Shown: positions 25,960-36,256, numbered from the stretch's first letter. The stretch is DNA of 64,000 nt from Roseovarius salincola (GCF_026891095.1 NZ_JAPTNL010000009.1:80470-144469), one strand, 5' to 3'. Notes: generated from the sequence alone by a model not told the origin. Translations and numbers: made by a program.

Positions 25960-26424
25960 ATGAGCGACGATATCTACAAGGATCTCAAGCAATTGGGCGG
26001 CATGGCGGCGATGCCGCAAAGCCCCGATGAGGCCGAACTGGAGCGGGTCAGGAACCCGCAGGCGGATGTGGCCTATAACGTGCGTTTCACAGCGCCCGAG
26101 TTCACTTCGCTCTGTCCGATGACAGGGCAGCCGGATTTCGCGCATCTGGTGATCGATTACGTGCCGGGTGAATGGCTGGTGGAAAGCAAGTCGCTCAAGC
26201 TGTTCCTGGGCAGCTTTCGCAATCACGGCGCCTTTCACGAGGATTGCACCGTGACCATCGCGCGCCGCCTGACCGATTTCCTCGAGCCGAAATGGCTGCG
26301 GATCGGGGGATATTGGTATCCGCGCGGCGGCATTCCCATTGATGTATTCTACCAGACCGGAGACATGCCCGACGGGGTCTGGATTCCCGATCAGGGGGTT
26401 GCACCTTATCGCGGGCGCGGCTGA
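25960..26424 (+). CDS. queF: QueF, NADPH-dependent preQ0 reductase
   Basis: 154 residues, the short YkvM-type. Catalytic Cys52 is in [14 protein letters not shown] with Asp59 nearby, and the QueF signature [20 protein letters not shown] is present. It reduces preQ0 to preQ1, the ligand expected to bind the leader riboswitch, closing the feedback loop. It is 13 bases behind queE with GGGAAAG upstream. Confidence 0.97.
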   Translation: MSDDIYKDLKQLGGMAAMPQSPDEAELERVRNPQADVAYNVRFTAPEFTSLCPMTGQPDFAHLVIDYVPGEWLVESKSLKLFLGSFRNHGAFHEDCTVTIARRLTDFLEPKWLRIGGYWYPRGGIPIDVFYQTGDMPDGVWIPDQGVAPYRGRG

Positions 26425-26427
26425 CAT

Positions 26428-26460
26428 GAAAAGGGCGCCGCGCTGTTTGGCGCGACGCCC
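26428..26460 (-). terminator. Intrinsic terminator for the leftward lipoprotein gene
   Basis: Stem 26433-26443 with 26450-26460 (GGGCG, one C-A mismatch, CGCGC) and loop TGTTTG. On the minus strand the stem is followed by CTTTTC. It lies between the convergent queF and lipoprotein genes and may also work rightward. Confidence 0.65.
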
Positions 26461-26478
26461 CGGTCTCATTCTGTCGTA

Positions 26479-26751
26479 TCAGGGGCAGCGGGCACGGTAA
26501 TAGGTGCCGTCGCCACGCGCATAGGCGCAGGTGTTGTTGTCGCGGTTGCGCGCCACCAGCGCGCCCGCGCCGGCGCCTGCCAGTGTGGAAACCACTGTCC
26601 AATTGTCACTTGCGCCAAGCGCCTTGGCGGTGATCAGCCCCAGGCTGCCGCCGATCGCCGCGCCTGCGGCCTGGCGTTCCTGTTCTGCTGTCATGCAGCC
26701 GGTCAGCACAAGGCTGGCGGCGCAAGCGGTGGCAAGAAGAATCTTTTGCAT
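26479..26751 (-). CDS. Small glycine-zipper lipoprotein
   Basis: 90 residues. Signal peptide with lipobox LVLTGC (Cys19 the lipid-modified residue). The middle has two glycine-rich hydrophobic stretches (AAGAAIGGSLGLITAKAL and VSTLAGAGAGALVARN), as in glycine-zipper membrane-associated proteins. A Cys pair (CAYARGDGTYYRARC) ends the chain. Function is unknown; such proteins often sit in the outer membrane. AGAGAGG precedes the start. Confidence 0.75.
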   Translation of the reverse strand: MQKILLATACAASLVLTGCMTAEQERQAAGAAIGGSLGLITAKALGASDNWTVVSTLAGAGAGALVARNRDNNTCAYARGDGTYYRARCP

Positions 26752-26833
26752 TCCATGAACCTCTCTTTGAATTGGTTTGGTCGAAGGCCACTGCAGCTTA
26801 GCACGCTGGCGCGGGTCGTGCAGCCCTGACGGC

Positions 26834-27742
26834 TCAGACAATGGGTGGCGGCGGCTTGCGCTTGGCGCCCGACAGGGCGTTGCCGGCGATGGCGGCAAGC
26901 AGGATCGCACCGCCCAGAAGTGTATGCGTGGTGGCGGTTTCGCCCAGCACCAGCCAGACCCAGATCGGGCCAAGCACCACTTCGGCCAGCGAAAGCAGCG
27001 TCAGTTCCACCGCCGGCACCGTCTTTGAGCCGATGGTATAAAGGATAAGCCCGGCGCCGACCTGAAACACCCCCATGCCCAGCGACAGCCCGGTATCATG
27101 GGGCGAAAGCACCAGAGGCAAGCCCGCGCCGAGGCAGATCGCCCCCATGATCGGCACGGCGAACAGTCCCGACAGGAAAACCGCCGGCATCATTTCGCCT
27201 GCCCGCCCCCATCTGAGCGCCACGGTGAAGACCGCGAAGCCCGTCGCCGAGCCAAGCGCGGCCAGATTCCCCCTGAGCGCCGAATCACCGGTCTTGTCCC
27301 AGACCATCACCACGATCCCGGCGCAGGCCACGGCGATCGCCACCCATGTCTGGGGGCGCACGGATTCGCGCAGGATCACCCGGCCAAGCACCGCTGCCAG
27401 CAAGGGCGCGCTGGCGAAGAGCAGCATCGCGTTGGCGACCGAGGTGGTCTGAACCGCGTAGATCCCGCCGGTATAGGCCGCGACCAGCGCAAGCCCGGCG
27501 ATCACGCCGGGCAGACCGGTTGCGCGCGCCAGCGCAAAGGGGCAGCGGCCGGTGCGCAGGCGGATCACCACATAAAGCAGCAGCGCCAGGCTGATCGAGC
27601 GATAAAACAGGATCTGCCAGACGAGCGCCTCTTCCATCAGGCGGATACCCAAGCCCACGGTCGACCACAGCACCCCTGCGCAGAAGACCATGGCGATGCC
27701 ACGCAGATCGCGCTGCGGCAGGATCAGGGCGGCATGGGTCAA
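26834..27742 (-). CDS. EamA-family (DMT) transporter
   Basis: 302 residues, about ten hydrophobic segments arranged as two EamA repeats (GVLWSTVGLGIRLMEEALVWQILFYR in the first, GVFQVGAGLILYTIGSKTVPAVELTLLS in the second). These are drug/metabolite exporters of varied substrates; none can be assigned. The start is TTG 27742, overlapping the stop of the upstream EamA gene by 4 bases with GAGGAA at good spacing; the next Met is 16 codons downstream. It forms an operon with its paralogue. Confidence 0.8.
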   Translation of the reverse strand: MTHAALILPQRDLRGIAMVFCAGVLWSTVGLGIRLMEEALVWQILFYRSISLALLLYVVIRLRTGRCPFALARATGLPGVIAGLALVAAYTGGIYAVQTTSVANAMLLFASAPLLAAVLGRVILRESVRPQTWVAIAVACAGIVVMVWDKTGDSALRGNLAALGSATGFAVFTVALRWGRAGEMMPAVFLSGLFAVPIMGAICLGAGLPLVLSPHDTGLSLGMGVFQVGAGLILYTIGSKTVPAVELTLLSLAEVVLGPIWVWLVLGETATTHTLLGGAILLAAIAGNALSGAKRKPPPPIV

Positions 27743-28767
27743 AGGGCGTCTTCCTCCTCGGGGATTTGCTGGGGCAGGGGGCTGCCGGGAACGAACACCC
27801 CTTCGGCGACGATGGCGGGGTCGGACGTGTCGCGCCCGGCGCGCAATTCGCGATAGCCAAGGTAAAGCCCGCTGCCGACGATCAGCGCCATGCCGATCAG
27901 CGTGTTGACGGGCGGAAGTTCATCCCAGAGCGCATAGCCCAGAAGCCCCGCGAATGGAAGGTAGGTATAGTCGAATGGCGCCACCAGGCTGGCATTGGCC
28001 ACCTGATAGGCGCGCGACAGGAGCATGTAGCCCGCCATTCCCAGAAGCCCCAGCAACGCGAGCCCCGGCAGATCGGCGAGCGACACCGGCACGGGCGGCC
28101 AGGCAAGATGCGGGAAGCCCGCTGCCGACGGGACGATCTGGTTGAAGGCCCAGCCCATCGGCAGGATCATCAGGCCCGAGAAACCCAGCGTGTAAAGCCC
28201 CACGGTCAGCGTGCTTTCGCGGTCGCCGATGCGCCGGGCGATGATCTGCGAGGCGGCATAGGTGACGGCGCAGGTCAGTGGCAACACCGCGACCCAGGAA
28301 AATGCCTCGCCCGCAGGGTTCATCGCAACGATCACGCCCGCGAACCCCACCGCCAAGGCCCAGCCCCGGTGTATGCCGATGGTCTCCTTGAGAAAGACCG
28401 TGGCCATCAGGGCGGTGATCAGCGGCGCCGAGAAGAAGATCGTCGTCACTTCGGCCAGCCCCATGAACGGAAAGGCGGCGTAGAACATCGAAAACCCCAG
28501 CGTGAAGAGCGCCGCGCGCGCCATGTGCAGCGGCCAGAGCGGCGTGCGCAGCCGGTGCGGCGCGCCCAGGAGCGCCACCAGCGGCAAAAGCAAAAGCACC
28601 GACACAACCGCCCGCGCGAAGATCAATTGCCAGACCGGATAGCTGTCCAGCATGGTTTTCATCATCGCGTCCTGAGCGACGAAGAACAGCATCCCGATTT
28701 CGACACAGAGAATGCCGTGCAGCGCACGGGAGGGCAGTCTCGGGCTGTCGGGTGCCAGCAACGACAT
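27739..28767 (-). CDS. EamA-family (DMT) transporter, upstream paralogue
   Basis: 342 residues with about ten membrane segments and the two-repeat EamA layout (IGMLFFVAQDAMMKTMLDSYPVWQLIFAR; MAGYMLLSRAYQVANASLVAPFDYTYL). The latter segment resembles the RhaT/YdcZ-like 'carboxylate/amino acid transporter' subgroup, but the substrate is open. The C terminus is acidic (EEEDAL) and its stop overlaps the next gene. The ribosome site is weak. Confidence 0.8.
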   Translation of the reverse strand: MSLLAPDSPRLPSRALHGILCVEIGMLFFVAQDAMMKTMLDSYPVWQLIFARAVVSVLLLLPLVALLGAPHRLRTPLWPLHMARAALFTLGFSMFYAAFPFMGLAEVTTIFFSAPLITALMATVFLKETIGIHRGWALAVGFAGVIVAMNPAGEAFSWVAVLPLTCAVTYAASQIIARRIGDRESTLTVGLYTLGFSGLMILPMGWAFNQIVPSAAGFPHLAWPPVPVSLADLPGLALLGLLGMAGYMLLSRAYQVANASLVAPFDYTYLPFAGLLGYALWDELPPVNTLIGMALIVGSGLYLGYRELRAGRDTSDPAIVAEGVFVPGSPLPQQIPEEEDAL

Positions 28768-28865
28768 GGAGGCTCATCCGCATGTTAATGGTGGAGGCGC
28801 CGGGTCTGTTGGCACCGTGCCGGTAACAATAGGGCGATAGCGACGCGGGTCTCGCTTGTTTGCGA

Positions 28866-28906
28866 CAAAAAAGGAAACCCCCGCAGGGCAGGGGCCATGC
28901 GGGGGT
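28866..28906 (-). terminator. Intrinsic terminator after acs
   Basis: Read on the minus strand: arms ACCCCCGCA and TGCGGGGGT (28898-28906 with 28877-28885), a 12-base loop, then TTTCCTTTTTTG. It lies 29 bases past the acs stop. Confidence 0.85.
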
Positions 28907-28934
28907 GGCGACCGTCGCGCCATATGCGGGTTGG

Positions 28935-30881
28935 TCAGCGGTTGCGGCGGTTCTCGATCAGGTCGTCCACCACGCCGGGATCGGCGAGGGTCGAGGTGTC
29001 GCCGAGGCTGCCATAATCGTTCTCGGCGATCTTGCGCAGGATGCGGCGCATGATCTTTCCCGAGCGGGTCTTGGGCAGGCCGGGTGCCCACTGGATGAGG
29101 TCGGGCTTGGCGATCGGGCCGATCTCCGAGCGCACCCAGGCCTCGAGCTCCTTGCGCAGCTCGTCGCTGGGTTCCTCGCCGGTCATCAGGGTGACATAGG
29201 CATAGATGCCCTGGCCCTTGATGTCGTGGGGATAGCCCACAACCGCAGCCTCGGCGACCTTGGCATGGGCGACGAGGGCTGATTCCACCTCGGCGGTGCC
29301 CATGCGGTGCCCCGAGACGTTGATCACGTCATCGACGCGTCCGGTGATCCAGTAATAGCCGTCAGCATCGCGCCGGCAGCCGTCGCCGGTGAAGTAATAG
29401 CCTTTGTATTGCTGGAAATACGTGGCTTGAAAGCGGTCATGATCGCCCCAGACGGTGCGCATCTGTCCCGGCCAGCTATCCTTGAGGGCCAGCACGCCCG
29501 AGGCTTCGGTCGTGGTGATCTCCTTGCCGGATTCGGTTTCCAGAACCACCGGTTGGACCCCGATGAAGGGTTTGGTCGCAGAGCCGGGCTTGGTGGCGAT
29601 GGCGCCGGGCAGTGGCGTGATCAGGTGACCGCCGGTTTCGGTCTGCCAGAAGGTGTCGACGATGGGGCAGTTCCCCTTGCCGACCACCTCGTTATACCAG
29701 TTCCATGCCTCGGGGTTGATCGGTTCGCCAACGGTGCCGAGCACCTTGAGATCGGAAAGGTCGTATCCTTCGACGAATTCGTTGCCCTGGCCCATCAGCG
29801 CGCGGATCGCGGTGGGGGCGGTGTAGAACTGGTTGACCTTGTGCTTTTCGCACACCGCCCAGAACCGCCCGGCATCGGGATAGGTGGGCACGCCCTCGAA
29901 CATCAGCGTGGTCGCGCCATTGGCCAGCGGACCATAGACGATATAGCTGTGGCCGGTGACCCAGCCGACATCAGCGGTGCACCAGAACACGTCGCCCTCG
30001 TGATAGTCGAAGGTCAGCTCGTGCGTCATCGCCGCCCAGACAAGATAGCCGCCCTGGCTGTGCACGACGCCCTTGGGCTGGCCGGTGGAGCCGCTGGTAT
30101 AGAGGATGAACAGCGGGTCTTCGGCGTTCATTTCCACGGGCGGGCAGTCGGCATCAACCTTTTCCAATTCCTCATGCAGCCAGTAATCGCCTTCCGAGCG
30201 CCAGGCGATCTGGTCGCCGGTGCGGCGCACCACGAGGCATTTCACATCGTCCACGTCATGCAGCAAGGCCTGGTTGACGTTGTCCTTGAGCTTGGTCTTG
30301 CGCCCGCCGCGCGGGGCGGAATCGGCGGTGATCACCAGCTTGGCGTCGCAGCCGTTGATCCGCGCGCCAAGCGCATCGGGCGAGAACCCGGCGAAGACGA
30401 TGGAATGGATCGCGCCGATCCGCGCGCAGGCCAGCATCGCATAGGCGGCCTCGGGGATCATCGGCAGGTAGATCACGACCCGGTCGCCCTTCTTGATGCC
30501 GAGATTCTTGAACACGTTCGCCATCTTGCAGACGTTTTCGTGCAATTCGCGGTAGGTGATGTGGCGAGCCTCGTCGCCCGGCTCGTCGGGCTCCCAGATG
30601 ATCGCAGTCTGATCGCCACGGGTTTCCAGATGGCGGTCAACGCAATTGGCCGCAACGTTGAGCGTGCCGTCCTCGAACCATTTGATCGAGACGCTGCCGA
30701 AGTTGAAATCCACATTCTTCACCTTGGTGAAGGGCTTCATCCAGTCGATGCGCTTGCCATGTTCGGCCCAGAAGGCCTCGGGATCGTTGATCGAGGCGGC
30801 ATAGAGGTCTTCATAACGGTCGGCGTCCACATGGGCCCCGGCGGCGAATTCTTTGGAGGGGGGATATATCTTGTCGGACAT
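28935..30881 (-). CDS. acs: Acs, acetyl-CoA synthetase
   Basis: 648 residues, the typical Acs size. The AMP-binding P-loop [19 protein letters not shown], the [14 protein letters not shown] segment, [18 protein letters not shown] and the C-terminal [11 protein letters not shown] are present; the Lys of the last motif is the acetylation-controlled residue in characterised enzymes. It activates acetate to acetyl-CoA through acetyl-AMP. It is followed by its own terminator and preceded by livF (87 bases), so co-transcription with the ABC transporter is possible. Confidence 0.97.
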   Translation of the reverse strand: MSDKIYPPSKEFAAGAHVDADRYEDLYAASINDPEAFWAEHGKRIDWMKPFTKVKNVDFNFGSVSIKWFEDGTLNVAANCVDRHLETRGDQTAIIWEPDEPGDEARHITYRELHENVCKMANVFKNLGIKKGDRVVIYLPMIPEAAYAMLACARIGAIHSIVFAGFSPDALGARINGCDAKLVITADSAPRGGRKTKLKDNVNQALLHDVDDVKCLVVRRTGDQIAWRSEGDYWLHEELEKVDADCPPVEMNAEDPLFILYTSGSTGQPKGVVHSQGGYLVWAAMTHELTFDYHEGDVFWCTADVGWVTGHSYIVYGPLANGATTLMFEGVPTYPDAGRFWAVCEKHKVNQFYTAPTAIRALMGQGNEFVEGYDLSDLKVLGTVGEPINPEAWNWYNEVVGKGNCPIVDTFWQTETGGHLITPLPGAIATKPGSATKPFIGVQPVVLETESGKEITTTEASGVLALKDSWPGQMRTVWGDHDRFQATYFQQYKGYYFTGDGCRRDADGYYWITGRVDDVINVSGHRMGTAEVESALVAHAKVAEAAVVGYPHDIKGQGIYAYVTLMTGEEPSDELRKELEAWVRSEIGPIAKPDLIQWAPGLPKTRSGKIMRRILRKIAENDYGSLGDTSTLADPGVVDDLIENRRNR

Positions 30882-30967
30882 GTCTGGCCTTTACGTTCTT
30901 GAAGTTCGCAGAAAGGGTAGGGGCCTGCCAGCGCTTATGCAAGCGCCGCCAGGACCGGGAGGCGCGT

Positions 30968-31723
30968 TCAGATCGCCAGGTATTCGGCGCGCAGCTCTTC
31001 GTTCTCCAGCACCTCGGAAGCGGTGCCGTCGAACACGATCGAACCGGTGTCGAGAATCACGGCGCGGTCGGCGAGTTCCAGCGCGCGCACCGCGTTCTGC
31101 TCGACAAGGATCGTGGTGATGCCCTGTTCCTTGATCAGGCGCAGGGTCTTTTCGATCTCGTCCACGATCACCGGGGCCAGCCCTTCATAGGGTTCGTCGA
31201 GCAACAAGACCTTGATGTCGCGCGCCAGCGCGCGGGCCACGGCCAGCATCTGCTGTTCGCCGCCCGACAGGGTCACGCCTTCCTGGCGGCGCCGTTCGGC
31301 GAGCCGGGGAAAGAGCTCGTAAAGGCGCTCGAGCGACCAACCAACGGGCGGAGCGATCTGCGCCAGTTCGAGGTTCTCCTCGACGGTGAGGCCGGGAATG
31401 ACGCAGCGGTCCTCGGGAACGAGGGAGATACCGGCGGCGGCGGCCTCGTGGCTCTTCATGTTGTGAAGCGCCTGGTGATCGAGCCAGATTTCGCCGTGGT
31501 TCAGCTGCGGGCTGTCCATCCGCGCGATGGCGCGCAGCGTCGTCGTCTTGCCCGCGCCGTTGCGGCCCAGAAGCGCGAGGATCTCGCCTTCGTGGACGTT
31601 GAAGTTGATCCCCTGGACGATATAGCTTTCGCCGTAATAGGCCTGCATTTCCCAGACCGAAAGGAAGGCCGGGGCGGTTTCGGCGTAGTTCTTGCCCTTG
31701 GAGAAGTCCGGTTTGACGTTCAT
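30968..31723 (-). CDS. livF: LivF-type ABC transporter ATP-binding protein
   Basis: 251 residues. Walker A GRNGAGKTT, Q-loop, signature LSGGEQQ and Walker B VLLLDEPYEGLAP are intact. It belongs to the HAAT (LivF) group, though with an N-terminal extension of about 30 residues (DFSKGKNYAETAPAFLSV) longer than Escherichia coli LivF. AAGGAGA precedes the ATG. Last gene of the ABC unit before acs; the substrate is discussed at the binding protein. Confidence 0.88.
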   Translation of the reverse strand: MNVKPDFSKGKNYAETAPAFLSVWEMQAYYGESYIVQGINFNVHEGEILALLGRNGAGKTTTLRAIARMDSPQLNHGEIWLDHQALHNMKSHEAAAAGISLVPEDRCVIPGLTVEENLELAQIAPPVGWSLERLYELFPRLAERRRQEGVTLSGGEQQMLAVARALARDIKVLLLDEPYEGLAPVIVDEIEKTLRLIKEQGITTILVEQNAVRALELADRAVILDTGSIVFDGTASEVLENEELRAEYLAI

Positions 31724-31738
31724 CTCGTGATCTCCTTC

Positions 31739-32494
31739 TTAGGCCGCTTCGCCGAGATAGGCTTCGCGCACCTTGGGGTGGCCCTTGATCTTTTCGGGCG
31801 TGTCTTCCACCAGCGGAGTTCCCTGCGCCAGCACGGTGATCCGTTCGGCGAGCGAGAACACAACATGCATGTCATGTTCGATGATGGCGATGGTGATGTC
31901 GCGCTCGTCCTTGATCTGCTTGAGCAGGTCGATGGTGTTGTTGGTGTCGGCCCGCGCCATGCCGGCGGTGGGCTCATCGAGCAGCAACAGCCGGGGACTC
32001 TGCGCCAGGCACATGCCGATCTCGAGGCGGCGCTTGTCGCCGCGGCTCATCGAGGCGGAGTGGAAATGGCGCTTGTCGACCATGTTGAGGTCTTCAAGCA
32101 GAGACTCGGCCTTTTCAACTACTTCTTTCTCCTGGTCGCTTCTTTCGATCGCATGCATCCGGAACGATCCGTCGCGCTTGGCGAAGATCGGGATCATCAT
32201 GTTTTCCAGCACGCTGAGATCGCCGAAGATCTCGGGAGTCTGGAAGACGCGCGAGATGCCCATCTGGTTGATCTCGTAGGGTTTGCGCCCCAGCACCGAC
32301 TGGCCGTCGAACATGACGCTGCCGGTATCCGGGATCAGTTTACCCACCAGCACGTTGAGCAGTGTGGACTTGCCCGCGCCGTTGGGACCGATGATGGCGT
32401 GGCAGGAGTTCTCTGCCACGCTGAGATTGACATCGCCCAGGGCCTGTAGGCCGCCGAAACGCTTGTTGACGTTCTTGACTTCGAGGATACCCAT
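31739..32494 (-). CDS. livG: LivG-type ABC transporter ATP-binding protein
   Basis: 251 residues. Walker A GPNGAGKST and Walker B RLLLLDEPTAGM are normal. The signature region reads MSRGDKRRLE instead of LSGGQQ-type, a departure that nonetheless keeps the SxGxxxR frame seen in some LivG/UrtD proteins. It pairs with LivF to drive transport. It starts 13 bases before the livM stop-side neighbour with AAGGAGAGGG upstream. Confidence 0.86.
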   Translation of the reverse strand: MGILEVKNVNKRFGGLQALGDVNLSVAENSCHAIIGPNGAGKSTLLNVLVGKLIPDTGSVMFDGQSVLGRKPYEINQMGISRVFQTPEIFGDLSVLENMMIPIFAKRDGSFRMHAIERSDQEKEVVEKAESLLEDLNMVDKRHFHSASMSRGDKRRLEIGMCLAQSPRLLLLDEPTAGMARADTNNTIDLLKQIKDERDITIAIIEHDMHVVFSLAERITVLAQGTPLVEDTPEKIKGHPKVREAYLGEAA

Positions 32495-32506
32495 TGATCC
32501 CTCTCC

Positions 32507-33712
32507 TTATTCCGCAGGCGTGGACTGGCTGGACTTGTCGGATTTCTCGTCGCTTTTCTTGCGGCGGAAGAGCCGACCGATCCGCTGGCCGCCTTCGACA
32601 AGACCACCGGGCAGGAAGATAACCACGAGCATGAACAGGATGCCCAGGGTCAGGTGCCAGCCCTTTCCGATGAAGGGGTAGACAAGCGCGATCAGCGTAT
32701 CCTCGAGCCCGTCGGGCATGAATGCAAACCACTTGTGCAGGATGCTCTCGTTGATTTTCGAGAAGATGTTCTCGAAATACTTGATGAAGCCCGCACCCAG
32801 AACCGGGCCGATCAGCGTGCCCGCACCGCCCAGGATGGTCATCAGCACGACTTCGCCACTGGCGGTCCACTGCATCCGCTCGGCGCCTGCAAGCGGGTCC
32901 ATCGAGGCCATCAGACCACCTGCAAGCCCGGCATACATACCCGAGATCACGAAGGCCGCCAGCGCATAGGGGCGCGAGTTGAGGCCGGTATAATTCATCC
33001 GGGTCTGATTGGACTTGACTGCGCGCAGCATCATTCCGAAAGGCGAGCGGAAGATCCGGATCGCCAGATAGAAGGACAGAAGCATCAGGATCGCGCTCAG
33101 GTAATAGCCTGTGTTGAACTGGAAGTTCCAAGGGCCGAGCGCCAGTTCGTATGTCGCGCGCATCTCGGCGCCGAACAGGTTGGTGACCGGGATCGAGCCA
33201 TCCGCCGTGGACGAGACGCCAAGCACCCGCGGGTCATTCAGCGTCAGTTGCAGGCCGGTTTCACCGTTGGTGATTGGTGTCAGAACCGAATAGGCGAGGT
33301 TGAAGCTCATCTGCGCGAAGGCCAGTGTGAGGATCGAGAAGTAGATCCCTGAGCGGCGCAGCGAGACGAAGCCGATCAGCAGCGCGAAGACCCCGGCGAC
33401 GACGACCGACAGGAGAATGGCGGGTACAACATTCATGCTGAGCAGCTTGAACATCCAGACCGCCGAATAGCTGCCCACCCCGAGGAAGGCCGCGTGGCCG
33501 AACGAGAGGTAGCCGGTCAGACCGAACAGGATGTTGAAGCCAATCGCGAAGATGCCGAAGATCACGAAACGCTGCATCAGGTCGGGATAGCCCGCGTTGA
33601 ACTGCGCCATCGCACTTTCGGCCGGAAAGGGGTTGAGGAGGAATGGCGCCAGCATGGTCAGGGCCGCCACGATGATCAGGAGTGAGGTGTCTTTCTTGTC
33701 AAGACCGAACAT
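32507..33712 (-). CDS. livM: LivM-type ABC permease
   Basis: 401 residues with about ten membrane segments and the LivM hallmark [18 protein letters not shown], plus the EAA-like loop [38 protein letters not shown]. The C terminus is charged ([15 protein letters not shown]). It contains a soluble insertion around residues 140-190 (between TLNDPRVLG and [10 protein letters not shown]) absent from short LivM proteins. GGAGG precedes the start inside the livH end; the genes are 3 bases apart. Confidence 0.87.
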   Translation of the reverse strand: MFGLDKKDTSLLIIVAALTMLAPFLLNPFPAESAMAQFNAGYPDLMQRFVIFGIFAIGFNILFGLTGYLSFGHAAFLGVGSYSAVWMFKLLSMNVVPAILLSVVVAGVFALLIGFVSLRRSGIYFSILTLAFAQMSFNLAYSVLTPITNGETGLQLTLNDPRVLGVSSTADGSIPVTNLFGAEMRATYELALGPWNFQFNTGYYLSAILMLLSFYLAIRIFRSPFGMMLRAVKSNQTRMNYTGLNSRPYALAAFVISGMYAGLAGGLMASMDPLAGAERMQWTASGEVVLMTILGGAGTLIGPVLGAGFIKYFENIFSKINESILHKWFAFMPDGLEDTLIALVYPFIGKGWHLTLGILFMLVVIFLPGGLVEGGQRIGRLFRRKKSDEKSDKSSQSTPAE

Positions 33713-33715
33713 GGC

Positions 33716-34747
33716 TTAGTCCTCCATCACGCCCTTGCGGCCCATCAGGCCACGGGGACGCGTCAGCAGAATGATGATAGCAACGAGATAGATGACGATC
33801 TGGTCGATACCGGGAAAGATCGACTTGACTTCGTTCATCGAAGCGAAGCTTTCGAGGATCCCCAGAAGGAACCCGGCGAGGACGGCACCGGGCAGCGAGC
33901 CCATGCCGCCGACCACCACCACCACGAAGCTGAGCACGAGGAAATCCATGCCCATGTGGTAGTTCGGTGAATTGATCGGCGCATACATCACGCCCGCAAG
34001 CCCCGCCACCGCGGCGGCGATGCCGAACATGATGGTGAATCGGCGGTCGATGTTGATGCCCAGCAGGCCGACGGTTTCACGATCCGCCATGCCCGCGCGC
34101 ACCACCATGCCGAAAGTGGTGAATTGCAGGAAGGCGAAGACCCCGCCGATGATCAACGCCGCGAAGACGAAATAGACCAGGCGCCAGTATGGATAGATGA
34201 CCGCGTTGGCCTGAAAGCCGAGGAGTTCGCCGAAATCTAAGCTGCCGGTGAGGGCCGATGGCGCCGGGGTGGGGATCGGGTTGGCGCCGTAGAAATACTT
34301 GATGATCTCCTGAAGCACGATGGCGAGGCCGAAGGTCACGAGGATCTGGTCGGCATGGGGACGCTTGTAGAAGTGCTTGATTAACCCGCGCTCCATGATG
34401 AAGCCGATGGCGATCATGATCGGGATCGAGAACAGGATGGCCAGTGGCACCGCCCATTCGATGATGGTACCGCCCATTTCAGGGCCGAGCCAGGTCTCGA
34501 TATAGGTTGTCTTGAACTTGAGCGGGTTGCCGAGAAAATCTGTCCGGCTTTCGTCGACAATCTCGAAGCTGAGATTGAGTATCCTCGACAATGTGACCGC
34601 GCAGAATGCGCCGATCATGAACAGCGCGCCATGCGCGAAGTTCACCACGCCCAGCGTGCCGAAGATCAGAGTCAGGCCAAGCGCGATCAGCGCATAGGCG
34701 GAACCTTTGTCCAGCCCGTTCAGGATTTGCAGAATGATAGCGTCCAT
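33716..34747 (-). CDS. livH: LivH-type ABC permease
   Basis: 343 residues, longer than the usual 290-310. The LivH core ILNGLDKGSAYALIALGLTLIFGTLGVVNFAHGALFMIGAF is at the N terminus, and the coupling-loop region with GLLGINIDRRFTIMFGIAAAVAGLAGVMY is present. The extra length is a soluble loop at about residues 50-85 (FEIVDESRTDFLGNPLKFKTTYIETW). ATG 34747 has GTGGGA upstream and is preferred to a GTG three codons earlier. Confidence 0.87.
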   Translation of the reverse strand: MDAIILQILNGLDKGSAYALIALGLTLIFGTLGVVNFAHGALFMIGAFCAVTLSRILNLSFEIVDESRTDFLGNPLKFKTTYIETWLGPEMGGTIIEWAVPLAILFSIPIMIAIGFIMERGLIKHFYKRPHADQILVTFGLAIVLQEIIKYFYGANPIPTPAPSALTGSLDFGELLGFQANAVIYPYWRLVYFVFAALIIGGVFAFLQFTTFGMVVRAGMADRETVGLLGINIDRRFTIMFGIAAAVAGLAGVMYAPINSPNYHMGMDFLVLSFVVVVVGGMGSLPGAVLAGFLLGILESFASMNEVKSIFPGIDQIVIYLVAIIILLTRPRGLMGRKGVMED

Positions 34748-34803
34748 TGTTCCCACCCGTGGGTTAAGAGAAGTGGTGGTTTATCCGATGGTGACGGATC
34801 GAA

Positions 34804-34832
34804 TCCGGCCGCGCGAAACACGCGCGGCCGGA
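34804..34832 (-). other. Stable hairpin between the binding-protein and permease genes
   Basis: Perfect 12-base arms TCCGGCCGCGCG (34804-34815) and CGCGCGGCCGGA (34821-34832) with loop AAACA, just after the binding-protein stop. No T tract follows on the transcribed strand, so it probably protects the upstream mRNA end or attenuates, rather than ending transcription. Confidence 0.65.
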
Positions 34833-34845
34833 CACCTTGCCGGCC

Positions 34846-36192
34846 TCAGGAGCCGGGGTTGCAGCTGCCGAGATTGCCGCCTGCGAACATCGGATGATCC
34901 GGTTCGTAGGTAACCTGTGCCGCGGGCGTGACTTCCACCACTTCCAGCAAGTCAAACTCGCTGGTCGGGTTCTCCTTGCCGCGCACGACCAGAACGTCCT
35001 TGAAGCACTGGTGATCCGCTGCACGATAGAGCGTCGGGCCGTTGCCCAGCCCGTCGAATTCGAAGTCTTCCAGAGCCTCGGCGACACCACAGGGGTTGAA
35101 GGTCCCCGCACGCTGACAGGCATCTGCGTAAAGCAGGGTCTGTGCGTAGCATGTCTGCGCGGCCTGGCTGGGCGGGAAGCCGTACTTCTCGCCAAAGGAC
35201 TTGACGAACTGCTTGGAGCCCTCGTCCTGAAGCGACCAGTGCCAGTTGGTCGATCCGAGAATGCCCTTGACGTTCTCACCGGCACCACGGGCCATCAGAC
35301 GCGAATAGAGCGGCACGACGATTTCGAAGTTCTTGCCGTTCACTTCCTTCTCACGCAGGCCGAACTGCACGGCGTTGGTCAAAGAGTTGACCATGTTCCC
35401 GCCATAATGGTTCAGAACCAGCACATCTGCGCCCGAGTTCATCACCGGCGCGATGTAGGACGAGAAGTCTGTTGCTGCCAGCGGGGTGAGGACCGTGTTC
35501 ACGGTTTCCCAGCCGAGCGCCTCGGTGGCTGCGACGATGGATTCTTCCTGCGTCCAGCCCCAGGTGTAGTCAGCGGTCAGGTGATACGCCTTGCGATCCG
35601 ACCCGTAGAGGCTTTGCAGCACTGGCGCCAGAGCGGCACCCGACATGTAGGCGTTGAAGAAGTGGCGGAAACCGTTGGCCTTCTTGTCCTTGCCGGTCGT
35701 GTCGTTGGAATGCGTGAGGCCAGCCATGAAGATGACGCCTGCCGATTGGCACAGATCCTGCACGGCCACGGCCACACCGGAACTGGACCCACCGGTGATC
35801 ATGATCGCGCCGTCCTTCTCGATCATTGAGCGTGCGGAGGCGCGGGCTGCGTCCGATTTGGTCTGGGTGTCGCCGGTGACGAACTCGACTTTCTTGCCCA
35901 GGATGCCGTTGCCGTCGAGCTCCTTGGAGCTGAACGTGTTCATGAGGCCGCCGTCGCCGCCACCGTTCAGGTGCTCGACCGCCAGTTCATAGGCGCGCAG
36001 TTCGTCGGCGCCTTCGTCGGCATAGGGGCCGGACTGGGGCACGTTGAAGCCGAGGGTGACAGACGAACCCGTGGGCTCGTTCATGTATGCTGCGGCCGAG
36101 GATGCGGTGAAGATTGTCGGCAGCGCGACGCCGGCACCGGCAACCGCACTGGTTTTCAGCAATCCACGACGCGTGAGATTGGATTTGGACAT
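34846..36192 (-). CDS. Periplasmic substrate-binding protein of a Liv-type ABC transporter
   Basis: 448 residues. Twin-Arg-like signal NLTRRGLLKTSAVAGAGVAL, then a type I periplasmic fold with VTLGFNVPQSGPYADEGADELRAYELAVEHLNGGG and a central MITGGSSSGVAVAVQDL hinge. It is at the long end for the family and has a C-terminal Cys pair region (NLGSCNPGS; NPCGVAEAL; DHQCFKDV). Its place beside acs, a ScfR-type regulator and an SLC5-kinase points to a short acid or amide rather than leucine, but this is inference. GGGAGGA precedes ATG 36192. First gene of the transporter unit. Confidence 0.85.
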   Translation of the reverse strand: MSKSNLTRRGLLKTSAVAGAGVALPTIFTASSAAAYMNEPTGSSVTLGFNVPQSGPYADEGADELRAYELAVEHLNGGGDGGLMNTFSSKELDGNGILGKKVEFVTGDTQTKSDAARASARSMIEKDGAIMITGGSSSGVAVAVQDLCQSAGVIFMAGLTHSNDTTGKDKKANGFRHFFNAYMSGAALAPVLQSLYGSDRKAYHLTADYTWGWTQEESIVAATEALGWETVNTVLTPLAATDFSSYIAPVMNSGADVLVLNHYGGNMVNSLTNAVQFGLREKEVNGKNFEIVVPLYSRLMARGAGENVKGILGSTNWHWSLQDEGSKQFVKSFGEKYGFPPSQAAQTCYAQTLLYADACQRAGTFNPCGVAEALEDFEFDGLGNGPTLYRAADHQCFKDVLVVRGKENPTSEFDLLEVVEVTPAAQVTYEPDHPMFAGGNLGSCNPGS

Positions 36193-36256
36193 AGATATCC
36201 TCCCATTATGAAATGCATGGGGGATACGCCTCCTCTGCGCTCCCCCACGTGGCACA

